13,302 bases of DNA, taken from Gemmatimonadaceae bacterium. Its GTDB lineage: Bacteria > Gemmatimonadota > Gemmatimonadetes > Gemmatimonadales > Gemmatimonadaceae. Both the position numbers and the translations under genes were made by a program. The notes under the pieces were generated by a model, which saw nothing but the letters and a program-made list of their open reading frames with translations, was not told the DNA's origin and searched no databases. Every line of letters begins with the position of its first letter. Within the stretch, counting starts at the first letter, position 1. The stretch is from NCBI GenBank assembly GCA_016720905.1, contig JADKJT010000026.1, positions 1 through 13,302 of the forward strand, in the 5' to 3' direction. Below are positions 6,545 through 13,302 of the stretch, piece by piece.

Positions 6545-7655
6545 GTCTCATCACGCGTTGGCGCGACGTGTGGCAACTGTTCACGCGTGACGATGCACCG
6601 TCCCCGGATGCGACGCCCGTTGCACTGAAGCACCGCATCTGGACGGCCATCGCGATCGGCCTGGCCAGCGGGGCGTTCTGCTGGCTCTGCTCCCTTCGTC
6701 CGGGATCGGTGGCCGACTATTCCTATGCGCATTCGGCGGCGCGACTGTTCCTCGACGGGCAGAACCCGTACCTCGTGATGGGAACCGGGGCCCAGGCGTT
6801 GGCCAATGAAACGACGCTGTACTACCCGTTCACGGCAGTGCTCGCGGCCCTGCCATTGGCCCGACTGCCATTGGGAGTGGCCTCGGCGATCTTTCTGGGC
6901 ATTTCCGCCGCGCTCCTCGCCTTCTTCATCACCCGCGACGGTCTCTGGCGCATCCACATCTTCGCCAGTTCATCGTTCGTGGTGGCGGCGCTTCTCGCGC
7001 AGTATTCGCCGTTGGTGATGCTGATGGCGTTCACCCCGATGGCCGGCATGTTGGCGGCGCTGAAGCCGAACATCGGCCTTGCCCTCTTCGTGCGTCGGCC
7101 GAGCGTTCGCGCCGCACTCGGCGCGGCCGCCTTCGGGGTGTGAGCCTCCTGGTCTTTCCCACGTGGCCGGTGCATTGGCTTCATGTATTGCGTGCCGATG
7201 TCTCGGCCACGCGTGTGCACGTCATGCCGGTCCGCGAATTCGGCGGGTTTCTGCTGCTGCTGTCGGTCGTCGGTTGGAAGCGCGCGTCGGGCCGGCTGCT
7301 GCTCGCGATGAGCCTGATCCCTCAGCTCCTGTTCTTCTACGACACGCTGCTGTTGTGGCTCATTCCGCGCACGCGAAGGCAGTCGATATTCCTCACGGCG
7401 TGCAGTCAGGCGGCAGCACTCTCGTGGTATGTCTTCATTCGCGAAGGACAGTCGATCGTGCGGGCGGCGGCGCCGTCCGTCTTGTGGCTGATCTACATGC
7501 CGGCGCTGCTTCTTGTGCTATGGCAATGGCGGCAGGACCGAGCGGTGGCAATAAAGACCCGCCGCGACATTCCGCCCGATCTCTTAGAGACCCCCAACGG
7601 AATTCCTGTCACAATACATCCGTCACTGGAGCACCATGATTACTTCGGTTCATGA
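6541..7655 (+). CDS. GT87-like integral-membrane glycosyltransferase, paralog 2, one frameshift
   Basis: Second of three tandem GT-C-like membrane proteins. The GTG start at 6541 overlaps the preceding stop as GTGA, indicating coupled translation. Conserved landmarks: VADYSYAHSAARLFLDGQNPY (acidic residue in the first loop), TLYYPFTAVLAALPL, LAQYSPLVMLM, AALKPNIGLALF, and after the break SLLVFPTWPVHWL, GGFLLLLSVVGWKR and IPQLLFFYDTLLLWLIPRTRRQS. The frame stops at TGA 7141-7143 and resumes at 7140. Paralog 1 reads straight through this point (LLAISLLIMPSWPSEWL), so this is one gene with an indel, about 370 residues, not two genes. The tail beyond the last helix is polar and overlaps the start of paralog 3 by 20 bp. 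Confidence 0.75.
7628..7631 (+). promoter_or_regulatory. Ribosome binding site of GT87-like paralog 3
   Basis: GGAG four bases before ATG 7636, inside the 3' end of paralog 2. It supports the chosen start and the overlap between the two genes. Confidence 0.5.
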
Positions 7656-8712
7656 TACCACAGTGCTGCCGGAACCTCCTGAACACCGACCCAGCATCAG
7701 AGCGAGAGCGGCGATCGCCGTGGCAATCGCCCTCTTCAGCGGTGTTGTGGTCGGCTTGGATTACGCGTACGCCCCCCGCTGGATCCTGACTGATATCGAT
7801 CAGGTGTGGTTCGCTGCGCAAGCCGTGCTGAATGGACTCGATCCGTATCCGCTGATTGGTCCGGGGCGCGAGTTCGACGGCCCGTGGCCGCTCTATTATC
7901 CGCTAATGGCGCCGATCTCGATTCTCCCGATTGGCTACCTGCCTGCTGTCGGCGCGCGCGTACTCGTCGCCGCGATTCCAAGCGGTCTACTCGCCTTCCT
8001 GCTCACTCGAGACGGTTACCGTTTCCTTCCGGTATTCGGCTCAGGTGCATTCCTTGCCAGCATCAAGCTTGTCCAGTGGCCGCCCCTCCTTGCCTGCGCG
8101 CTCTTTCTCCCCTGGCTTGGATTCTTTGCAGCGGCTAAGCCAAATCTGGGCCTCGCGATTCTGGCCGGCTCGCGCACACTTCGAGACTCTATCATTGTCG
8201 TCTCGGCGATCGCAGCCATCACTTTGATTGCGTTTGTCATCCCGCCAGGCTGGTATACGGAATGGCGTGCGGCGGTCGAGTCGGCACCGCATTTCCGGTC
8301 GTACATGCTGGTGCCTGGAGGTCAAATTCTCCTGCTGTCGCTTCTGCGTTGGCGTCTCCCGGAGGGACGCCTGTTTGCGGCTCTTGCCATAGTTCCCCAG
8401 ACACCGAGTCTCACGACGGTACTGCTGCTGCTGTTCATTCCCAGTACACGCAGAGACGTGACCATTCTCGCCCTGCTCACCTATATCCCGTTCTTCTTCG
8501 TTCAAGGTTCGAAGGCCTTTGGAAGCTTCAACGAGTGGGTGGATGTCATGGGATGGGCTCTCTTGCTGACAGCGTACCTGCCGGCGCTGTACTTTCTCCT
8601 TCGCAAGCCGAATGTCGGCCCAGTTCCCGAATTCATCGAACGCGCTGTCCACACCCTGCCGGCGTGGATCAGGGGGTCGGCGTCGCCGAGGGCCATCTCT
8701 TTCCCATCCTGA
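7636..8712 (+). CDS. GT87-like integral-membrane glycosyltransferase, paralog 3
   Basis: Uninterrupted 358-codon member of the tandem set, with about eight to ten hydrophobic segments. It keeps the early acidic loop (TDIDQVWFAAQAVLNGLDPYPLIG), the PLYYPLMAPISILPI helix entry, LLTRDGYR, AAAKPNLGLAIL and PGGQILLLSLLRWRLPEGRLF. It differs from its sisters in one late loop: where they have VPQ-LFFYD it reads VPQTPSLTT, followed by VLLLLFIPSTRRD. The last dozen codons (about 8676-8712) overlap in another frame with a gene remnant, so the native C-terminus may be lost or altered. A role with a polyprenyl-phosphate sugar donor is expected from the family; donor and acceptor are unknown. Confidence 0.78.
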   Translation: MITSVHDTTVLPEPPEHRPSIRARAAIAVAIALFSGVVVGLDYAYAPRWILTDIDQVWFAAQAVLNGLDPYPLIGPGREFDGPWPLYYPLMAPISILPIGYLPAVGARVLVAAIPSGLLAFLLTRDGYRFLPVFGSGAFLASIKLVQWPPLLACALFLPWLGFFAAAKPNLGLAILAGSRTLRDSIIVVSAIAAITLIAFVIPPGWYTEWRAAVESAPHFRSYMLVPGGQILLLSLLRWRLPEGRLFAALAIVPQTPSLTTVLLLLFIPSTRRDVTILALLTYIPFFFVQGSKAFGSFNEWVDVMGWALLLTAYLPALYFLLRKPNVGPVPEFIERAVHTLPAWIRGSASPRAISFPS

Positions 8713-8935
8713 AAAACATCGACGAAAGGACGGAGTGGTGGATCGCGCCGGAGCAGCCCGGTGCGGGACGCATTTTCACGCGGGAGCGCGTGCATTACTT
8801 CACCTGGCTCCCCGACTTCACCCCGCGCCCGCTGATGCCGCTGGCGCTCTCATTCGAAAAGATGCTCGAGCGCGGGCCGTTCCATCGCTATTCCGCGCAC
8901 TACATGGCCGTGCTGCGAAAGGCCGGCGACGGTGA
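8676..8935 (+). pseudogene. 3' remnant of a gene, possibly a SAM-dependent methyltransferase
   Basis: A frame different from paralog 3 encodes a protein-like stretch: GVAEGHLFPILKNIDERTEWW, then PGAGRIFTRERVHYFTWLPD, PLMPLALSFEKMLERGPFH and RYSAHYMAVLRK. The ending (large hydrophobic run, then SAHYMAVLRK) resembles the C-terminus of class I methyltransferases acting on lipids or sugars, but this is recollection of style, not a search. No SAM-binding domain precedes it; upstream is paralog 3 in another frame. The stop is either TGA 8933-8935 after a one-base shift or TGA/TAG near 9008 if read through. It overlaps the convergent gene's 3' end. It is either a genuine deletion remnant or an assembly join. 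Confidence 0.4.
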
Positions 8936-10177
8936 CCGTGGCACCCATGCCGATGACATGAGCCACACCGCAAGGATGGCCAGCGGGAACCACCAGAAGC
9001 CCGAATAGTCGGTGCCCGTTTGCACCAGCTGCACGACGATACCGAGATGGCACAGCAGGATCGCGGCACTAAGTGCCCACCGGCGCATCGAGCGATCAAC
9101 CTCGCCGAATGCACGGAGAAAGATGATGACTTGTGGAACCGCCAGTACCGCATGATCGAACGTCCATCCGAACGGCGCCGCGATCACGGACAGGCACAGC
9201 GCCAGCGGAAACAGCTCGTCGAGCGTCTGCATCCGCGATCTTCGCCACAGCCAGATCGCGAACAGCACGACGGCAACGATCGGGATCACCTGGAGCGGCC
9301 ACGCCGATCCGTTCCCCGTCCATCGCAGGAGCAGATCGCGGACTGCGTGCGCGAGTGTCGGCGTCTTCCACGTGTAGGCCGGCAGGGCACCGGCCGGTGG
9401 CGATATGACACTGAGCCACCAGAGCTTCACCAGCGCTGGTGATGTCGCGATCGTGCCGAGGAGGAGAAGGCCTGTCCCGCATGCCGCGCCAATGGCGATT
9501 CGCCATCGCCGTTCACGCCAGATCAGAATCGCCGCGAAGACCGCGACAAGGAAAAACAGGTGCGGCTTGACCGTGAGTACCGACAGCGCCGCACCCGCGA
9601 GCAAATCGTGCTTGTGCCGTATGCTCCAGAAGGCCGTCGCCACGACGAGGAGCAGCAAGAAACCCACCTGTCCGCGCTCGATCGCCATCAGCGCCGGCAT
9701 CGACAGGAGGCTCCCGAGCGCCGCGGGCACGAAATCTATCGCCTCGAGTCGTGCCCGTCGGTATCCCGATGCAATCAGGAGACACGCCAGCGTCGCCATG
9801 ACGACGTTGACTCCCATCCATGTCGATGCCGCCAGACCGTAGGATCGCTGGAGCACGGGACGCATCAGCACGAGCAGCCACGGCGGGTTCCACATCATCA
9901 GCGGCACGTCATCCGCTCGTCCGGCCGCCTGCTCCACGGCAAGGAGTCTCGCAGGGTCGTACGGGTTCTCTCCGCCAAGCGCCACCTGGTTGGCCGCCCA
10001 GTACTCGATGAAATCCTTGGTTCCCCAGTCGTCATACTGGAGCGGTGTGCGACTAATCATCACCCCCACTGCCACTGCGATCATCAGCAGGACGCTGCCG
10101 ACGATGCGGCTTAGTTGGCGAGTGGTGAACGGGGACAGGCTACCGGGGTCTTCGTGCAACGCGGATGCAGTGGGCAC
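8900..10177 (-). CDS. GT87-family (DUF2029) membrane glycosyltransferase
   Basis: Intact protein of about 425 residues, the clearest GT87 member here. The early loop KDFIEYWAANQVALGGENPYDP carries the likely catalytic Asp and the family's YWaA...G.NPYDP pattern. It is followed by MWNPPWLLVLMRPVL, AIERGQVGFLLLLVV and LSVLTVKPHLFFLV, and about ten membrane segments. GT87 enzymes of actinobacteria are polyprenyl-phosphomannose-dependent mannosyltransferases; the donor here is unknown. The open frame extends to 10405, but that would cross the start of the divergent gene at 10327, so GTG 10175-10177 is preferred; no clear Shine-Dalgarno supports it. Its last codons overlap the methyltransferase-like remnant on the other strand. 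Confidence 0.82.
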   Translation of the reverse strand: MPTASALHEDPGSLSPFTTRQLSRIVGSVLLMIAVAVGVMISRTPLQYDDWGTKDFIEYWAANQVALGGENPYDPARLLAVEQAAGRADDVPLMMWNPPWLLVLMRPVLQRSYGLAASTWMGVNVVMATLACLLIASGYRRARLEAIDFVPAALGSLLSMPALMAIERGQVGFLLLLVVATAFWSIRHKHDLLAGAALSVLTVKPHLFFLVAVFAAILIWRERRWRIAIGAACGTGLLLLGTIATSPALVKLWWLSVISPPAGALPAYTWKTPTLAHAVRDLLLRWTGNGSAWPLQVIPIVAVVLFAIWLWRRSRMQTLDELFPLALCLSVIAAPFGWTFDHAVLAVPQVIIFLRAFGEVDRSMRRWALSAAILLCHLGIVVQLVQTGTDYSGFWWFPLAILAVWLMSSAWVPRSPSPAFRSTAM

Positions 10178-10238
10178 ACGCAAACTTCGCTGAAAGACCA
10201 GGATGCTGCAAATCGCTTTCCGCGAACAATCGACTAGG

Positions 10239-10293
10239 GCCGGCTCTGGCTCCCGCCGTGGTCGCGGCGTAAAGTCCGCAGGGGAGCGCCGGC
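10239..10293. repeat. Bulged inverted repeat between two divergent membrane genes
   Basis: GCCGGC-TCTG-GCTCCC (10239-10254) pairs with GGGAGCGCCGGC (10282-10293), leaving a 4-nt bulge; an inner GCCG/CGGC can also pair. It lies in the 149-bp gap (10178-10326) that must hold both divergent promoters. It may be an operator or leader hairpin. No convincing promoter boxes were seen in the rest of the gap. Confidence 0.4.
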
Positions 10294-10326
10294 TTCCAGC
10301 GTGTCGGGCAAACGAAAACTGAACAC

Positions 10327-11787
10327 ATGCCGCATTCCGCGAACGCACACACACGAGATGAGGGATGGCGTCTGACGCGGCTTCGGCTGTCACACGTCTG
10401 GGCAATGGCGGCCATTGCGCTGCCGTTGTTGATCACGATCGGCGCACGCATGGGATCTGTCGATCTCACGTACCATCTTCGCGCGGGCGCCATGATGCTC
10501 GATTCGGGCGCGCTCCTTCGAACGGACACATTCACGTTCACCGCCGCTGGCGCCCCGTGGGTCGATCAGCAATGGCTCGGTCAGGTCGTGCTCGCCTGGG
10601 TGTTCCGCGCCGAGGGATGGCTGGCGCTGGCCCTCATGCGCGCGCTGCTGGCGGGCATCGTGCTGGTGTCAGTGCATGCGGCGTGCCGGGCGCGCGGCGC
10701 GGCCGCACGCCCGGCGGCCTGGCTGACACTCGGCAGCGCGTGCCTGCTGCTCCCGACGCTGCAGCTCCGGCCACAGTTGTTCGGACTCGCGTGCTTCGCG
10801 CTCACACTCTGGCTGATCGCCGGCCGGCGGAATCATCGTCGTCGACTCTGGTTCATGGTGCCACTCGTCATGCTGTGGGCCAATCTCCACGGCACCTTCG
10901 TGCTGGCGATCGGTCTGATCGGACTGGCATGGCTGGATGACATTCACGACCGTGACCGGGGCGCTAGCCGACTGGTGATCGTCGGCCTCGCGTCGATCGC
11001 GGCAACGCTGGTCAATCCGTTTGGCGCCCGCGTCTGGCTGTATGTGTTGGAGCTGTCGGGTAATCCGGCGGTCAGGCAATTGGTCGCCGAGTGGCAGCCG
11101 ACGTCCATCGATTCCTTCAGCGGCGCCGTCTTCCTCGTTTCCGATCCCGTCGTGGCCCTCTTGCTGGCGCGTTTCCGCGTGCGGCCGGCGTGGCCAATGC
11201 TGCTTGCGCTGGCATCGTTCTTCCTGATCGGGCTTCTGTCTGTTCGTGGCGTGTACTGGTGGGCCATGTCCGTACCGGTGATGCTCGCCGGCACGAGCGT
11301 GGGACGAGCGATGGCGCAGCGCGAGGATCCCGTGAACGCGGGCAACTCACTGATCGTCGTGATCCTCGTAGTCGCGCTATTCGCGTCGTTCGGCCGGTGG
11401 TTCCCGTTCCGGTCGGCCGATCGCCTGCCGACAACGCTGCTCACGGAGGCGCCAATGGGAATCACCCATGCGCTTCGGGGGACCCTGGCCGCCGGCGAAC
11501 GCGTGTTCAATGCGCAGGCGTGGGGGTCCTGGTTCGAATACGCGCTGCCGGACAACCCGGTCGCAGTCGATTCGCGCATCGAGCTCATTCCCGCATCCGT
11601 TTGGACGCGCTACGCCGACGTGTCCAATGGACGGGACGGGTGGCAGCGCATTCTCGGCGACTGGAACGTGCGCGTGGTGGCCGTTCATCCGGTGCAGCAG
11701 GCGCAACTCCTTGGCCTGATATCGCGCGATGTCGGCTGGACGCTGGCGTACCGCGACGCCGACGGCGCCGTGTTCGTGCGGCGGTAG
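10327..11787 (+). CDS. GT-C-like multi-pass membrane protein, uncharacterised family
   Basis: Intact 486-residue protein with about ten hydrophobic helices and a soluble C-terminal part. The first extracytoplasmic loop reads VDLTYHLRAGAMMLDSGALL, then TDTFTFTAAGAPWVDQQWLGQ. This D...HL..G...L..G.....D.F.(F/Y)T..G..W....WL pattern is common in unassigned GT-C-like membrane proteins of many phyla and places an Asp where GT-C enzymes keep theirs. A later RPQLFGLACFALTLWLI and VMLWANLHGTFVL are also typical. The final 110 residues (AQAWGSWFEYALPDNPVAVDSRIEL, GDWNVRVVAVHP, DADGAVFVRR) form a predicted periplasmic domain found in this family. Start ATG 10327 lacks a good Shine-Dalgarno. It converges on the DPM1-like gene, with stops five bases apart. 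Substrate unknown. Confidence 0.75.
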   Translation: MPHSANAHTRDEGWRLTRLRLSHVWAMAAIALPLLITIGARMGSVDLTYHLRAGAMMLDSGALLRTDTFTFTAAGAPWVDQQWLGQVVLAWVFRAEGWLALALMRALLAGIVLVSVHAACRARGAAARPAAWLTLGSACLLLPTLQLRPQLFGLACFALTLWLIAGRRNHRRRLWFMVPLVMLWANLHGTFVLAIGLIGLAWLDDIHDRDRGASRLVIVGLASIAATLVNPFGARVWLYVLELSGNPAVRQLVAEWQPTSIDSFSGAVFLVSDPVVALLLARFRVRPAWPMLLALASFFLIGLLSVRGVYWWAMSVPVMLAGTSVGRAMAQREDPVNAGNSLIVVILVVALFASFGRWFPFRSADRLPTTLLTEAPMGITHALRGTLAAGERVFNAQAWGSWFEYALPDNPVAVDSRIELIPASVWTRYADVSNGRDGWQRILGDWNVRVVAVHPVQQAQLLGLISRDVGWTLAYRDADGAVFVRR

Positions 11788-11792
11788 TCCGC

Positions 11793-12594
11793 TCAGAGAC
11801 TCACGCGCTTCGCGGTGCGGTACTTCGCGGGCACATCGCTAAGTGACGGGTCGTTCTGCCCGCGGAGATTGAATTTCAGCATGAACCAGACGGCGGCCAC
11901 GCCGTCCTTCCAGTTGATCTTCTTGCCCTCGAGAGAATCGGGTACTCAAACCCCTGACCTTGAGCTTGGCGATCTTGGCGGTGATTTCCGGCTCGAATCC
12001 GAAGCGATTGCACTCCAGGGTGATCGGTTTTCAGGATCTCGGCGCGAAAGACCTTGCGGCGCGTCTCCCTGTCCGAGAGGTAAAGGCCGCTGAGCAGATC
12101 GATCGCCAGGTCAGCAGCCGGTTAGGCGTAGTGAAACGTCCGATGCATTGGGACTGTTCTTGCGATAGCGACTGCCGTAAACGATGTCGGCGCGATTGAG
12201 CAGGATCGCGTTGACCAATCCACCAGGTCTTCCGGCGCATATTCGAAATCGGCGTCCTGGACGGCGATGATCTCACCGCTGGCACGTTCGAAGCCGCGAC
12301 GCAGCAGGGCGCGCTTGCCACAATTCTGTGGTTGCCGGATCGCGACGAGCGGATGCGACTTGCCGTACTCCTCGACGATTTCCACGACCCGTCGCGACTG
12401 CAGTCGTCCACCAGCACGTATTCCACCGGACACGGCCACGACACCGTCCTCAGGCGCTCGAGCACGTCGCGAAGGTGCGGTGCTTCGTTGCAAACAGGGA
12501 TGACCAGCGAGAGTGGCCATGTGACGGTGCGGCGGCGTCGAAGGAGGGGTCGACCATCGAGCGATTGCGGTGTGCTCTTATGCAAGACGTTCAC
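11793..12594 (-). CDS. Family 2 glycosyltransferase, DPM1-like, several frameshifts
   Basis: Cytoplasmic GT-A enzyme of the polyprenyl-phosphate mannose/glucose synthase type. The fold reads across frames: LSLVIPVCNEAPHLRDVLER and VEYVLVDDCSRDGSW, then VVEIVEEYGKSHPLVAIRQ, NCGKRALLRRGFERASG, and the metal-site segment EIIAVQDADFEYAPEDL. After further indels the C-terminal part gives the pattern NRFGFEPEITAKIAKL, then GKKINWKDGVAAVWFMLKF and a TGA at 11793-11795. Corrected length is about 265 residues, normal for single-domain DPM1 homologs. The start is uncertain; GTG 12592-12594 would overlap the upstream MnmG gene by 17 bp. Together with the Alg5-like gene it could supply lipid-linked sugars to the membrane transferases nearby. 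Confidence 0.78.
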
Positions 12595-13302
12595 CCGGGA
12601 ATTGGTGACAGTCGGGTCGCTGACGTGACGGCGTTGCCAGCGGCTCAATCAGCAGATTCTGCAGGTCGGACGGGCTGATCCCGGGAATCTGGGACGCCTG
12701 ACCCAGCGACCGCGGCCGGAAATGGCATGCAGCTTCTGGCGCGCTTCCGTCGACAGCGTCCGGATGGCGAGATAGTCGAGGCCTGAGCGAGGGGCATGGG
12801 CCCATTTGCGCGCAGGCGCGCGACGCGGGTCCGTTCGCGCCGCAGTAGCCGGAGTACTTGATCTCGAGTTCAGCGCCGACCACCGCATCGGGCGGCAGGT
12901 CGCCGCCCACGCCAGTGGCCGGTGACACCGCGTGCGGCGACACGCCGTGCGTTTGGTTGGGCCCGAGGCGCGCACGGCATGCGCCAGCGGCGCCGAGTCA
13001 GCGGCGGCGAGCACACTCGCGGCGTGTTCCGGCGTGACACTGGTCGCATCGGCCAACCGCAGCGCCACCCGCACGCAGCCATACGCGATTCGGCCATGCG
13101 CGTTCGCCGTCACAATACACTCCAGCTGCGATGGCAATGGCGGCGAGCGGCAATCGCATTGTCCTGACGCACGGTAAGCCGGAACTCGCTGCGCGAGGTG
13201 AACAACCGATACGGCTCATCAACGCCCCGCGTGACGATCGTCCACCAGCACGCCGATGGCTCGTTCCCGTCCAAAGATGATAGGCTCGCGCTCCTGCACC
13301 CA
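12578..13302 (-). CDS. mnmG: MnmG (GidA) tRNA uridine-5-carboxymethylaminomethyl modification enzyme, C-terminal part, frameshifted
   Basis: C-terminal third of the FAD-dependent enzyme that, with MnmE, modifies U34 of certain tRNAs. Reading from the right edge gives AIGVLVDD, then DEPYRLFTSRSEFRLTVRQDNA, the diagnostic MnmG segment. Next come VGAELEIKYSGY, GLDYLAIRTLSTEARQKL and the highly conserved RPRSLGQASQIPGISPSDLQNLLIE, the C-terminal helical domain that contacts MnmE and tRNA. At least four indels are needed. The last frame continues about 25 codons past the usual end to TAA at 12578-12580. The gene starts outside the window. It is a housekeeping gene and marks this as chromosome. Confidence 0.85.

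Noticed and set aside
7140..7655. A separate small gene after the stop at 7143
   Set aside because: Alignment with paralogs 1 and 3 shows it is the second half of paralog 2, split by an indel.
10178..10405. N-terminal extension of the minus-strand GT87 gene
   Set aside because: It would run over the start of the divergent intact gene at 10327, and its composition is unlike the membrane protein.
1..13302. CRISPR array, transposon ends, tRNA or rRNA genes
   Set aside because: No regularly spaced repeats, transposase or integrase motifs, or tRNA-like CCA-stem patterns were found by eye; a dedicated scan could still find a weak tRNA.

Overview
The window looks like chromosomal DNA from a GC-rich Gram-negative bacterium. 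The secretin fragments imply an outer membrane, and the Tad pilus genes, Alg5/DPM-like glycosyltransferases and MnmG are all of bacterial type. The overall flavour (high GC, Tad locus of this order, families of integral-membrane GT87-like proteins) suggests Gemmatimonadota or a related phylum, but that assignment is a guess from gene content. Many genes are broken by single-base indels while their protein motifs stay readable across neighbouring frames. The simplest reading is uncorrected long-read sequence error rather than gene decay.

Positions 1-4138 (all minus strand, read right to left) are a Tad/Flp pilus operon: two tandem Flp pilins, a 19-bp perfect hairpin, CpaA prepilin peptidase, a TadE-like pseudopilin, CpaB, the CpaC secretin and the N-terminal part of CpaE, which runs off the window edge. 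The ATPase and platform genes (cpaF, tadB, tadC) would be expected beyond position 1. A 475-bp non-coding stretch (4139-4613) lies upstream of the pilins and should hold their promoter.

Positions 4614-12594 are a cluster of sugar-transfer genes. There is an Alg5-like GT2 (minus). Diverging from it is a tightly overlapping set of three paralogous GT87-like membrane proteins (plus). Next come a 3' remnant that may be a methyltransferase, a fourth and longer GT87 (minus), a divergent 486-residue GT-C-like membrane protein (plus) and a second DPM1-like GT2 (minus). The expected logic is that GT2 enzymes load sugars onto a polyprenyl phosphate, and the multi-pass proteins use these lipid-linked sugars on the periplasmic side. 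The acceptor is unknown. The adjacent pilus makes pilin or surface glycosylation a testable idea, not a conclusion.

Positions 12578-13302 hold the C-terminal part of MnmG, the tRNA wobble-uridine modification enzyme, upstream of the second GT2. No tRNA, rRNA, CRISPR array, transposase or integrase was seen.
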